A stretch of DNA of 42,980 bases. Origin: an uncultured Lachnospiraceae bacterium. Lineage in GTDB: Bacteria; Bacillota; Clostridia; Lachnospirales; Lachnospiraceae. Under the pieces are notes generated by a model. The model saw nothing but the letters and a program-made list of their open reading frames with translations. It had not been told where the DNA came from and searched no databases. The translations under genes and the position numbers were made by a program. Shown piece after piece: positions 1-7,441 of this stretch (positions are counted from its first letter, which is position 1; each line of letters begins with the position of its first letter). The stretch is taken from the NCBI GenBank assembly GCA_948688495.1, contig CAPQSW010000001.1, positions 163,358-206,337 on the forward strand, written 5' to 3'.

Positions 1-458
1 ACTGCCACATAATCTTCCATGCCTACGGAAACACTGTTGAAAAACTTCTTTTCCTTCTCATTAAGCAGATCTCCATTTAACAAAAAATCATATCGATTAT
101 ACAAAGTTTCAAGGATATAACATATCTTTTTCCTGGCCTCCAGATAAGTTGTTTCCTTTACATTCGCAAAACTTAAGAAAATAACTGGATACGTTCCTTG
201 CAGCTTCCGATACTTATCCTCCTCCCAAAGAGACAATCCCTCAAACAATTCTCCTCTGTCCGCATAATCTACGGAAAAAAATTTCTCTACCATACTCATA
301 GTCAGCGTCTTTCCAAATCTCCTTGGACGCGTTATTAATGTAACTTCGTCATCTGATTCCCACCATTCCCTGATAAAGTCCGTTTTATCTATATAAAAAT
401 TGTTTTTTTCCCTTACCTTCTCGAAGTCCTGATGTCCGATTCCCACTGTCCTTGCCAT
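1..458 (-). CDS. AAA-ATPase-like protein, 5' part only
   Basis: The first 152 residues of a gene that runs off the left edge. It begins MARTVGIGHQDF, followed by the YIDKTDFI segment and the RPRRFGKTLTMSM nucleotide-binding loop (about residues 43-55). This is the N-terminus of the large AAA-ATPase-like family (PF09820), whose full members are about 500-600 residues and often carry a C-terminal PD-(D/E)XK nuclease-like domain. That domain is outside the window. The start is set by an AAAGGTGG ribosome binding site. The cellular role of the family is poorly known and it is common in gut anaerobes. The gene is not coupled to the rtcB unit, since a separate promoter can be drawn in the gap. Family call secure, function unknown. 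Confidence 0.85.
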   Translation of the reverse strand, partial: MARTVGIGHQDFEKVREKNNFYIDKTDFIREWWESDDEVTLITRPRRFGKTLTMSMVEKFFSVDYADRGELFEGLSLWEEDKYRKLQGTYPVIFLSFANVKETTYLEARKKICYILETLYNRYDFLLNGDLLNEKEKKFFNSVSVGMEDYVA

Positions 459-501
459 ATATCTTCCACCTTTCCGTACATACTCCAACCATCATATTTT
501 T

Positions 502-529
502 ATTTTATCACAGCCTGATTTCTTCTAAA
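502..529 (-). promoter_or_regulatory. Candidate promoter of the AAA-ATPase-like gene
   Basis: On the minus strand a TTTAGA box (524-529) and a TAAAAT box (502-507) are separated by 16 bases and lie about 45 bases upstream of the start codon. It is a reasonable sigma-A match in an AT-rich gap, so chance is possible. Confidence 0.4.
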
Positions 530-557
530 AGATTTTTAAAAAACATTTCCATGCCCT

Positions 558-746
558 TTACCACGTACTGTCTTTACATCTTTGTTTTTCGTTATACTGC
601 CTTTTGCGGTTGATGCTCCTTACCCTTGCCCTTGGTTCATATTTTCCGCAATGCTGACAGTATGTTTTATGGCAGGCTTCCCTGCCCTTTTTACAATCCC
701 CAAACGCAATATAATATTTGCAGGGAACCTCTCTGTATCTCGCCAT
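558..746 (-). CDS. Small Cys-rich protein downstream of rtcB
   Basis: A 62-residue basic protein starting MARYREVPCKYY. Cysteines at about 9, 18, 25, 30 and 33 (C-x8-C-x6-C-x4-C-x2-C, with a nearby His) suggest a small zinc-binding knuckle, followed by an Arg/Lys-rich tail that could contact RNA. The start was chosen at the second Met because an AAGGAAGG site precedes it; the longer reading frame lacks such a site. It lies 52 bases after rtcB on the same strand and is probably cotranscribed. From memory, similar short proteins occur in Lachnospiraceae, but I know no function. A link to RNA repair or tRNA rests only on its neighbour and its charge. Confidence 0.7.
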   Translation of the reverse strand: MARYREVPCKYYIAFGDCKKGREACHKTYCQHCGKYEPRARVRSINRKRQYNEKQRCKDSTW

Positions 747-798
747 TTCAATTTCCTTCCTTTTATGCTTCCGTTGCAAACCCACACACCCAATAGAA

Positions 799-1914
799 TC
801 ACTTGGTCCCTGCCTTAAAATTATAGACGGGAAACAGTCTCTTTTGAATCTGTACCGTTTCCTTTATATGCTCCACAATTTCATCCACGCCCCGGTATGC
901 AAACGGCGCTTCGTCCAGCGTGTCTTTGCTAATGCAGGAACAATGGATGCCCTTCATTTCTGCCTTGAAGTCTGAGACCGTATATTTACTTTTTACATAT
1001 TCCCTTTTTATCAGCCTCCCTGCGCCATGAGGTGCAGAATAATTCCATTCTTCATTGCCAAGTCCTTCTCCCAGCAGAACCCCATCCCGCATATTGATGG
1101 GAATCGCTGCAAATTCTCCTTTTCTGGCTGATACTGCTCCTTTGCGCAGGATTTTCCCCTCTGTAGAAACCTCAATATAATTGTGAACAGAGTGGCAGAT
1201 ATCCTGTACTTTCCATTTCATTCCCTTAACCATCTCGTCTAACATGACACTCCGGTTGAGATTGGCAAACTCCTGTAAAATCTGCGTGTCATGGACATAA
1301 TCATCCATGAGACATCCTTCCAGATATGTCAGCTCATAAGGAATGTCCTCTCCCTTAGATTTCAGATATTTTTGTCCCTCGCGCAGATAGTATTCCGTCA
1401 CCTCTTTTCCCAGATGACGGCTTCCCGAATGAATGACGGCATAAAGAAATCCTTCTTCATCCCTGTCGATTTCTATAAAATGATTACCGCTTCCCAACGT
1501 CCCTAAGCTCAGCTTTGCCTTTTCCTCATGAATGTGGCGGCTGCACCTCAAATCAGAAAGCATCGCTGTACTGCCGAACCTATGTACAGTTTTCCTAATC
1601 TGATATCCACAAGGAATATTCTCCCTGATTACAGTGTCAAGTTTCTGGAACTCCATTCTTTTCTGTTTCAGTTTCGCAACCGTGATCCCGCACCCAATAT
1701 CAATGCCCACCACATTGGGGAGCAGTTTATCGCCTATCACCGCTGTAAATCCTATGGTTCCCACCTTACCGGGATGGACGTCCGGCATTACCCGGACTTT
1801 GCACCCCTCAAACGCTGGAAAATCGCAAAGCTGCCGGATCTGTGCCAAAGCATAATCTTCTATTGTGTCTGTGAATATTTTTGCAGAAGTATAGACTCCG
1901 TTTACTGTTTTCAT
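799..1914 (-). CDS. rtcB: RNA-splicing ligase RtcB
   Basis: A 371-residue RtcB-type RNA ligase. The family joins a 2',3'-cyclic phosphate or 3'-phosphate end to a 5'-hydroxyl end in a GTP- and Mn-dependent reaction. Visible motifs in order: MPDVHPGK (43-50), GIDIGCG with the metal-binding Cys75, GSGNHF with His145, HSGSRHLG with His162, and SAPHGAGR with His296, the guanylylated histidine by family comparison. It is shorter than E. coli RtcB (about 408) and matches the compact bacterial form. The start has an AGAGAGG site. A strong promoter and a 26-codon leader ORF lie upstream; a small Cys-rich gene lies downstream. No rtcA or archease gene is adjacent. Confidence 0.95.
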   Translation of the reverse strand: MKTVNGVYTSAKIFTDTIEDYALAQIRQLCDFPAFEGCKVRVMPDVHPGKVGTIGFTAVIGDKLLPNVVGIDIGCGITVAKLKQKRMEFQKLDTVIRENIPCGYQIRKTVHRFGSTAMLSDLRCSRHIHEEKAKLSLGTLGSGNHFIEIDRDEEGFLYAVIHSGSRHLGKEVTEYYLREGQKYLKSKGEDIPYELTYLEGCLMDDYVHDTQILQEFANLNRSVMLDEMVKGMKWKVQDICHSVHNYIEVSTEGKILRKGAVSARKGEFAAIPINMRDGVLLGEGLGNEEWNYSAPHGAGRLIKREYVKSKYTVSDFKAEMKGIHCSCISKDTLDEAPFAYRGVDEIVEHIKETVQIQKRLFPVYNFKAGTK

Positions 1915-1957
1915 AATAATCCTCTCTCATCTGTGCCTTTTCGCAAATTAGAGATAC

Positions 1958-2050
1958 GGATTGTCCACAGTCAAATACCATACGGCAGTAAAACGGAATA
2001 AGATAAAATAATCCTGTGACTTTTACCAACAGGCTGACCGAAGGACAATC
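1958..2050 (-). promoter_or_regulatory. Possible structured leader of rtcB (long-range stem)
   Basis: GGATTGTCC (1958-1966) and GGACAATCC (2042-2050) form a perfect 9-base inverted repeat. Inside it a 4-base GTCA/TGAC extension and a small CCTGT/ACAGG hairpin can be drawn. The upstream arm (in transcript order) is inside the leader ORF, so ribosome movement would disturb it. No U-run follows, so control of translation or RNA stability is more likely than termination. Confidence 0.4.
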
Positions 2051-2103
2051 CTCTCTCTGTTTCCAGTTGTCAAATAATAATTTTCTAAATATTTTGCAAT
2101 CAT
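2023..2103 (-). CDS. 26-residue leader ORF upstream of rtcB
   Basis: A short ORF starting MIAKYLENYY, with an excellent AAAGGAGG site 6-8 bases before its ATG, about 45 bases downstream of a strong promoter. It ends 108 bases before rtcB. Its 3' half contains one arm of a perfect 9-base inverted repeat whose other arm lies in the rtcB leader. A translated peptide here could control the RNA fold and hence rtcB expression. It is too short for family recognition. It could also be a degraded or misread small gene, because a second frame downstream is open through the gap. Confidence 0.5.
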   Translation of the reverse strand: MIAKYLENYYLTTGNRERIVLRSACW

Positions 2104-2147
2104 AATTGTCCTCCTTTCCTTTGCATGTTGATATGTACTACGCATTT

Positions 2148-2176
2148 ATTATAAAAACTCCACTTCTATCTGTCAA
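2148..2176 (-). promoter_or_regulatory. Strong sigma-A promoter of the rtcB unit
   Basis: Minus strand: consensus TTGACA (2171-2176), exactly 17 bases, then consensus TATAAT (2148-2153). This is one of the two best promoter matches in the window and faces the leader ORF and rtcB. Confidence 0.85.
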
Positions 2177-2257
2177 CTAAAAAATTATCTTTTATTACGA
2201 AATATCAATCATAATACCTGCAGGTTATCCTCCACATCAAAATTTTGTACATAGAAC

Positions 2258-2296
2258 CGGCTGCCGGAAATGTTAAACACAATTTTCCGACAGCCG
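2258..2296 (-). terminator. Hairpin after the ABC permease
   Basis: A 13-base stem (arms 2258-2270 and 2284-2296), fully paired in minus-strand RNA with one G-U pair and a loop of about 13 bases. It lies 43 bases after the permease stop and ahead of the rtcB promoter. The following T-run is weak (TTCTATG), so it may terminate poorly or protect the 3' end. Confidence 0.45.
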
Positions 2297-2338
2297 CATT
2301 CTCCACATAATCTAGCATAATGTTCCAGCAAAACTTTT

Positions 2339-3145
2339 TCAGGACATACGTTTCAGATATCGTTTTTCCAGACAGATAAGCAGGCTGTAAAGCCCCCATG
2401 CAAGCAGGCATAGGATGACAATTGACATAATGACGAAGTCAAGTTTAAAAACCTGGCTGCCGTAAATAATCAGATAACCCAGCCCCTGCCGGGAAGAAAT
2501 AAATTCCCCGATAATGACCCCCACCAAGCACAGTCCGATATTGACCTTCATGAGAGAATACAGCGCTGGAATATTTGCCGGAAGAATCACTTTTGTAAGA
2601 ATGTGGTATTTTTTCCCTCCTAATGTCTGAATCAGTTTGATTTTCTCCGGATCCACGGACTGGAAACTGGTATACAGGCTTAAAATGGAGCCGAAAATTG
2701 CCACGGAAACGCCAGTAATGATGATGGTATTATAATTTGCCCCCAGCCATACAATCAATAGCGGCGCAAGGGCTGATTTCGGCAGACTGTTTAGGATCAC
2801 CAGATAGGGCTCCAGCGTCTCTGAAATCTTTTTATTCATCCACAGTATGATGGTTGTTATAAGTGCAAAGACTGTTACCAGGATAAAACTGACGATGGTT
2901 TCAAATAAGGTAATGCCCGCATGAACAAACAGCGTATGGTCCAGCACCATATCCCATGCGCACAGGATAACTCTTGAAGGGCTGCTGAAAAAGAAAGAAT
3001 CAATAATATCAAGCCTTGCTGCCCCCTCCCATAATCCGAGAAAAAGAAGAAAAATGCATAGTCTGCTTACAGTGACTATCCGCTGATGTTTCTTGTGGGT
3101 AAGCAGAAAATTCTGTTGTGCAAGAGAAACTTCACTCATCTTCAT
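2339..3145 (-). CDS. ABC transporter permease, NitT/TauT (SsuC/TauC-like) family
   Basis: A 268-residue membrane protein with about six hydrophobic segments and the BPD_transp_1 fold. The EAA loop and the following GEFISSRQGLGYLI signature (near residues 215-230) are characteristic of permeases for nitrate, sulfonate, taurine or thiamine-precursor uptake. It overlaps the end of the ATPase gene by 14 bases, indicating translational coupling. An AAGGAG site lies in the overlap, and a start two codons later is equally possible. No substrate-binding protein gene is adjacent, so the substrate cannot be deduced. Confidence 0.88.
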   Translation of the reverse strand: MKMSEVSLAQQNFLLTHKKHQRIVTVSRLCIFLLFLGLWEGAARLDIIDSFFFSSPSRVILCAWDMVLDHTLFVHAGITLFETIVSFILVTVFALITTIILWMNKKISETLEPYLVILNSLPKSALAPLLIVWLGANYNTIIITGVSVAIFGSILSLYTSFQSVDPEKIKLIQTLGGKKYHILTKVILPANIPALYSLMKVNIGLCLVGVIIGEFISSRQGLGYLIIYGSQVFKLDFVIMSIVILCLLAWGLYSLLICLEKRYLKRMS

Positions 3146-3899
3146 TCAACTCCTTCCATATCTTATTGAAATAATCTTTAAATTCAATAGAGTTTCTTCT
3201 TTCCAGCGGACTTATGTTCTCTGGAAAAGAAATTGGAATAATGCTTTTAATCGTTGCCGGACGTTTGCTCAACACAAGAACCTGGCTGCCCAGGCTTACG
3301 GCCTCAGATAAATCATGTGTTACCAGAATGGCCGTCTTCTTTTCCTTTTTTATAATCGTACCTATATCATCACCTACGGTAAGCCTTGTCTGGTAATCCA
3401 GGGCAGAAAATGGTTCATCCAAAAGCAGGATTTCTGGTTCTAATGCCAGGGTGCGGATCAATGCCGCACGCTGCCGCATGCCGCCGGAGAGTTGGGATGG
3501 CCTTGCATTCTTAAACTTATAGAGCCCATACGTCTTTAGCATGTCAAGGACCTTCTCTTTTGCAGACGGGGTCAGCTTATTCTGTATTTCCAGCCCAAGC
3601 ATCACATTTTTTTCAATTGTGCGCCATTCCAAGAGATGGTCGTGCTGGAGCATGTAGCCGATCGTTCCCCCGGCTTTGTCAAACAATTTCTGCCCATACA
3701 GCAAAATAGAACCGTGTTCCGGTTCTATCAGACCTGCCAAAAGGGAAAGGAGGGTGGATTTGCCGCAGCCGCTGGGACCTACAATTGCCAGAAAGTCACC
3801 TTTATGAACCGTGAAATTTATATTATGAAGCGCGGGAGTCTCCCCCTGCATCGTGTGATAGGAATAGCCCACGTGGTTGATTTCCATCAATCTTTCCAT
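3132..3899 (-). CDS. ABC transporter ATP-binding protein, NitT/TauT (SsuB/TauB-like) family
   Basis: A 255-residue ATPase that powers the adjacent permease. Walker A GPSGCGKS (41-48), Q-loop Gln85, signature LSGGM (137-141), Walker B ILLLDEP (157-163) and the switch His195 are all present, so it should be active. The start is at MERLMEIN because AAGGAG lies 7 bases upstream; the longer frame runs back into the degraded Uma2 gene and has no site. Two TTATAAG copies spaced by three bases lie just upstream and may be part of the promoter. Substrate unknown: sulfonate, nitrate and pyrimidine precursors all use this family. Confidence 0.9.
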   Translation of the reverse strand: MERLMEINHVGYSYHTMQGETPALHNINFTVHKGDFLAIVGPSGCGKSTLLSLLAGLIEPEHGSILLYGQKLFDKAGGTIGYMLQHDHLLEWRTIEKNVMLGLEIQNKLTPSAKEKVLDMLKTYGLYKFKNARPSQLSGGMRQRAALIRTLALEPEILLLDEPFSALDYQTRLTVGDDIGTIIKKEKKTAILVTHDLSEAVSLGSQVLVLSKRPATIKSIIPISFPENISPLERRNSIEFKDYFNKIWKELNEDE

Positions 3900-3976
3900 A
3901 AACTTCTCCTTATAAGTGCTTATAATATTGTATGAGGGAAACATAAGACGGTGCGGTTTTTGAAAAAAATTATATT

Positions 3977-4276
3977 TCAATCCACTCCCTCAAAAACCTC
4001 CGCCAGCGTCATTCTTATATGGGGGAATCCTCTAAGTGTTATCTCCGTCTCTGCATTATATTCTTCGTCCTCTATATCATCATTTTCTTCTGGATGGTAT
4101 TTAAAATCCAGATTCTCAATAGACACAAGACATATGCTGTTTTTCAATCCCTGTTTTATAACCGGATGAATATTACTATTGATTATCCCATGTTGGTATC
4201 CGGGAGAAGGCGATATATTATAAACCACACCGTCTATTTTTTCATCCTTCCTACGTTCAAATTCAGCTAATCCCAT
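3977..4276 (-). pseudogene. Uma2-type (DUF820) endonuclease-like gene with internal deletion
   Basis: 99 codons with a good AAAGGAG site. Residues 1 to about 66 match the start of Uma2/DUF820 proteins (EKIDGVVYNISPSPGYQHG, then DFKYHPEENDD). The last 25 or so match the end of the same family (TEITLRGFPHIRMTLAEVFEG). Family members are about 180-200 residues, so roughly 90 residues between these blocks are missing. The lost part holds the conserved PDI and E-x-K residues of the PD-(D/E)XK fold, so the product is unlikely to cut DNA. The junction is in frame. An alternative is a stable short derivative, but the missing core argues for decay. Confidence 0.65.
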
Positions 4277-4303
4277 ATCAATAACTCCTTTTTTTCAGAA
4301 CCC

Positions 4304-4332
4304 TTGACAATCCGCTTTCTTTCGTGTATTAT
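4304..4332 (+). promoter_or_regulatory. Strong promoter of the MATE exporter gene
   Basis: TTGACA (4304-4309), a 17-base spacer, and TATTAT (4327-4332). The transcript would begin near 4340, about 135 bases before the MATE start, leaving room for the structured leader. Confidence 0.8.
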
Positions 4333-4344
4333 GACATAGTCATA

Positions 4345-4434
4345 AAAACAAACGCAACTCTTTGCCACCGGGTAAGGAGATCATGCGCCAGGCTTTCTAT
4401 CGGTAGGTCTTAGAAGATAGGAAGTTTGACGCAT
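4345..4434 (+). promoter_or_regulatory. Candidate guanidine-IV (mepA motif) riboswitch
   Basis: The leader between the promoter and the MATE gene contains a short purine-rich segment with CCACCGGGTAAGG, then a hairpin whose 3' side is followed by a T-run. The guanidine-IV class (mepA motif) is known to sit in front of MepA-type MATE exporters in Clostridia and to act through such a terminator. The match here rests on gene context, terminator arrangement and remembered consensus features, not on a covariance search. Other leader types cannot be excluded. Confidence 0.6.
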
Positions 4435-4439
4435 TTTTT
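4383..4439 (+). terminator. Attenuator terminator in the MATE leader
   Basis: ATGCG/CGCAT at the base and TTTCTATC/GATAGGAA higher up form an interrupted stem (4383-4434), followed at once by a run of six T. It lies between the promoter and the MATE start, so transcription must be conditionally allowed past it. Confidence 0.75.
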
Positions 4440-4475
4440 ATTTACTAAGCAAAAACCAAACCGAGGAAGAAAATC

Positions 4476-5786
4476 ATGCAGCAAAAAGAAAACAACATTC
4501 TTAAAAATTTTATCCAATATGTCACTTCCAATGTATGCGGTATGATAGGACTGTCCTGCTATATTCTTGCAGACACGTTTTTTATTGCAAATGGATTGGG
4601 GGCAGACGGACTGGCCGCGCTCAACCTTGCAATTCCAATCTATAGTTTTATCCACGGCAGCGGTCTGATGCTTGGAATGGGCGGAGCAACAAAGTACTCC
4701 ATTTTCAGAGGACAAAAAAACTACAGACAGGCGGACAATGTATTTACAAATGTCATCTGCCTTGTTGCAGCTTCTGCAATAGTGTTTGTACTAATGGGAG
4801 TTTTTCTCTCTGAAACACTGACATCCATATTGGGCGCTGACAGCGCGATTTTCGATATGACAAAGACTTATCTGAAGGTTCTCCTGCTTTTTGCCCCGGC
4901 TTTCCTGCTAAATGACGTCCTCATCTGCTTTGTGCGAAATGACGGCGGCCCCAGGCTTGCCATGACCGCCATGCTACTGGGAAGCCTGGCAAATATCATA
5001 CTAGACTATATCTTTATATTTCCAATGCAGATGGGTATTCTGGGAGCTGTTCTGGCAACTGGAGCTGCCCCTGTCATAAGTATGAGCATTCTGGCAAAAC
5101 ACTGGATCACAAAACAAAACAACTTTCACCTAAGGAGACTGGGAATTTGCCCTAATCTAACCAAAACTATCCTTTCCCTGGGCCTGCCCTCGCTTGTAAC
5201 CGAAGTGGCCTCGGGAATTGTAATTATTGTGTTTAATTTCCTTATGCTCCGGCTAATGGGAAACACCGGCGTTGCCGCTTATGGCGTAGTCGCCAACCTG
5301 TCACTTATCGTCACATCAGTCTATACAGGAATTGCACAAGGCACACAGCCCATCACAAGCCGCGCCTATGGATATGGAAACAAAGAAGAACAAAAAAAGA
5401 TACTGTCGTACGCAATGATTACTGTGGGCGCACTGTCCTGCTGCATTTATCTTGTATTTTTGATAAATGCAACACCAATTGTCCAGCTCTTTAACAGCGA
5501 AAGGAATCCGCAACTGCAACAGACCGCTGTACACGGGCTGAAACTATACTTTACCGCCATTCCATTTGCAGGTTTTAATATTGTAATGTCCATGCACTTT
5601 ACATCGACAGAAAAAGCCCTGCCGGCACAGGCGGTCTCCCTGACAAGAGGATTGTTCCTTATCGTCCCCCTGGCATTCTTTCTGTGCTATGTGTTGGAAC
5701 TGACAGGAGTCTGGCTCTCATACCCGATTACAGAAATCCTTGTTTCTGTTATAGGTATGATACTCTATAAAAAATCTGCCAGATAA
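4476..5786 (+). CDS. MATE family efflux transporter (MepA-type)
   Basis: A 436-residue membrane protein with about 12 hydrophobic segments in two homologous halves. The N-terminal FIQYVTSNVCGMIGLSCY and DTFFIANGLGADGLAALNLA region is typical of MATE exporters, which use Na+ or H+ gradients to expel cationic compounds. GGATKYSIFRG after helix 2 and the middle QGTQPITSRAYGYG also fit. It is the only plus-strand gene in the window, transcribed alone from a strong promoter through an attenuator. If the leader is a guanidine-IV riboswitch, the substrate is probably guanidinium or a related cation; that is inference. It ends two bases before the convergent SCP2-like gene, with no clear terminator between. 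Confidence 0.93.
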   Translation: MQQKENNILKNFIQYVTSNVCGMIGLSCYILADTFFIANGLGADGLAALNLAIPIYSFIHGSGLMLGMGGATKYSIFRGQKNYRQADNVFTNVICLVAASAIVFVLMGVFLSETLTSILGADSAIFDMTKTYLKVLLLFAPAFLLNDVLICFVRNDGGPRLAMTAMLLGSLANIILDYIFIFPMQMGILGAVLATGAAPVISMSILAKHWITKQNNFHLRRLGICPNLTKTILSLGLPSLVTEVASGIVIIVFNFLMLRLMGNTGVAAYGVVANLSLIVTSVYTGIAQGTQPITSRAYGYGNKEEQKKILSYAMITVGALSCCIYLVFLINATPIVQLFNSERNPQLQQTAVHGLKLYFTAIPFAGFNIVMSMHFTSTEKALPAQAVSLTRGLFLIVPLAFFLCYVLELTGVWLSYPITEILVSVIGMILYKKSAR

Positions 5787-5788
5787 CC

Positions 5789-6121
5789 TTACTTCTTTCT
5801 GCTGTCAATCATTCCCTTGAGCTTTAACGCCTTATCAATGTTCCCCTCCACCTTCAGTTTCTTCATGGTAACTGCAAATATCGGGTCCAGTTTCCCCTCT
5901 GCAATTTTCAACAAATTCTCTGCAGAAGCCGTAAACGCGGCATCCCTGTCATGATAATCGTACGGTTCCACATACAGTTTCCCCTCTTTTACTTCCACAT
6001 AAAAGATACCCTCTGCCTCTCCTGTGATATGAAACTGATACGCCAGATGTTCTGTGATGTTTGATACATCTGCATCCATAAATTTCTCTTTTACCTTGGC
6101 AAAAAATTCTTCATACGTCAT
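5789..6121 (-). CDS. SCP2 sterol-binding domain protein
   Basis: A 110-residue single-domain protein starting MTYEEFFAKVKEKF. The central strands (YQFHITGEAEGIFYVEV, KLYVEPYDYHDRDAAF) and the closing helix (LDPIFAVTMKKLKVEGNI) follow the SCP2 pattern. This fold makes a hydrophobic cavity for lipids or acyl chains; its role in anaerobic Firmicutes is unknown. The start was placed five codons inside the longest frame because a GGAGG site then lies 9 bases upstream. It has its own promoter (6178-6206) and appears monocistronic, convergent with the MATE gene. Confidence 0.8.
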   Translation of the reverse strand: MTYEEFFAKVKEKFMDADVSNITEHLAYQFHITGEAEGIFYVEVKEGKLYVEPYDYHDRDAAFTASAENLLKIAEGKLDPIFAVTMKKLKVEGNIDKALKLKGMIDSRKK

Positions 6122-6177
6122 AATACATTCCTCCAAACGATATTTATTACAATTTTCCTATTTCTTTCTATTTATAT

Positions 6178-6206
6178 AACATATCACGCTTTCTCAAACA
6201 GGTCAA
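6178..6206 (-). promoter_or_regulatory. Promoter of the SCP2-like gene
   Basis: Minus strand: TTGACC (6201-6206), 17 bases, TATGTT (6178-6183). It sits in the gap after the efflux permease stop, with correct spacing to the SCP2 start. Confidence 0.5.
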
Positions 6207-6226
6207 CCATCTTCCTGTATGCCTCC

Positions 6227-7441
6227 CTATCCCGAGTAGCGCAGTGCATCTATCGGCTTCTTGTTCGCTGCTTTGTTCGCCGGATACAGTCCGAATACAA
6301 TCCCAATCAGCCCGGAAAAAATAACGGAAAGCAAAGCCACCCTGATATTCATGGAAACGCTCATGGCAGATTCCATGACGTTTCCAATTACCTTTAGCGT
6401 TATAAAAGAAAACAGGATACCTGTTACGCAGCCTGACAGACTGACAATAACCGCTTCCAGAAGAAATTGCAGCATAATACTGCCCTTGCCGGCTCCGATT
6501 GCCTTGCGGATACCAATCTCTTTTGTCCGTTCCGTCACGGACACAAGCATGATATTCATAATCCCGATTCCCCCTACCACAAGGGAAATCGCTGCTATTC
6601 CTCCTAACATCATGGACATGGTATCGTTTACTCCCTCCATTGCCTCTAACACTTCGGACTGATTCTGGATAGAAAATGCATCCTCATCATTTTCAAAACG
6701 TGCCAAAAGAATTTCCTGTAATTTTCTCTCTGCAAAATCCATAGAACTCTCATCCGCAGAAGACACATAAAACTGCTTGATTTCCAGCACATTGTCCGCC
6801 AATTTACTCAACGTTGAATACGGAATATAGCCTTCCAGGACAACTGTCTCTGAGCTGTCATCACCATTTCTCACCATCATAGTGGAAGAAAAGGACGCCG
6901 AATCCTCAGACAACACGCCAATTACCAGAAAGGATTTGCCGTCCAGCGACAAGCTTTCGCCTGCCACATCCGCCCTTCCAAACATCTCCACCGCCGTATC
7001 ATAAGAAATCACAATCACATAGGAGCAGTTTTCCAAATCTGTCCGTTTTAATGTCCTCCCGGCGTACAGTTCCATTCCCATAATATCAAAATATCCGCCA
7101 CTGGTCCCATATATATTGACAGAGCTATCCGTATATCCGCTTTTCCCCGTGACACTGGTCCTGCCAATCGGAGACGTCTGCGCAAATTCATCCTCTGCAA
7201 ATAATGCCATAAACTCTGTAAGCTTGAGTGGATTTTCTTTGTTATCGGAAATCTGCACACTCAGATAATTACTTCCCATCTGTGAAATCTGGCTGGAAAC
7301 GGAATTACCCGCGCCGTCTGCAATGGATACCAGAATAATCAATGCCGCCACTCCGATGATAATTCCCAGCATTGTGAGAAATGTCCTCATTTTATTGGCA
7401 CAGACCGCACTCCATGCCATCTTCCCTGTCTGAATCACCAT
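6227..7441 (-). CDS. MacB-type ABC transporter permease
   Basis: A 404-residue permease of the MacB/FtsX superfamily: one N-terminal helix (about 12-35, ending in MLGIIIGVAALIIL), a large extracellular MacB_PCD domain (about 40-270), then three helices with the FtsX signature near ERTKEIGIRKAIGAGKGSIMLQ, often compressed to EIGIRKAIGA. Such mechanotransmission pumps move peptides, antibiotics or lipids across or off the membrane together with an adaptor. It overlaps the ATPase gene by 7 bases and is last in a four-gene operon. In a Gram-positive cell there is no TolC partner, so export to the outside or sensing is the likely job. Confidence 0.9.
   Translation of the reverse strand: MVIQTGKMAWSAVCANKMRTFLTMLGIIIGVAALIILVSIADGAGNSVSSQISQMGSNYLSVQISDNKENPLKLTEFMALFAEDEFAQTSPIGRTSVTGKSGYTDSSVNIYGTSGGYFDIMGMELYAGRTLKRTDLENCSYVIVISYDTAVEMFGRADVAGESLSLDGKSFLVIGVLSEDSASFSSTMMVRNGDDSSETVVLEGYIPYSTLSKLADNVLEIKQFYVSSADESSMDFAERKLQEILLARFENDEDAFSIQNQSEVLEAMEGVNDTMSMMLGGIAAISLVVGGIGIMNIMLVSVTERTKEIGIRKAIGAGKGSIMLQFLLEAVIVSLSGCVTGILFSFITLKVIGNVMESAMSVSMNIRVALLSVIFSGLIGIVFGLYPANKAANKKPIDALRYSG

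Noticed and set aside
1808..2029. 73-codon ORF running through the rtcB leader into rtcB
   Set aside because: Its end lies in rtcB in a different frame and it lacks a ribosome site. The first part may be a leader feature but not a gene.
2205..2411. 68-codon ORF after the ABC permease
   Set aside because: Mostly a shadow of the permease end and the hairpin; no family resemblance, and in particular no binding-protein remnant.
6261..6662. Long plus-strand ORF opposite the MacB permease
   Set aside because: Shadow of the coding strand; no ribosome site and no recognisable domain.
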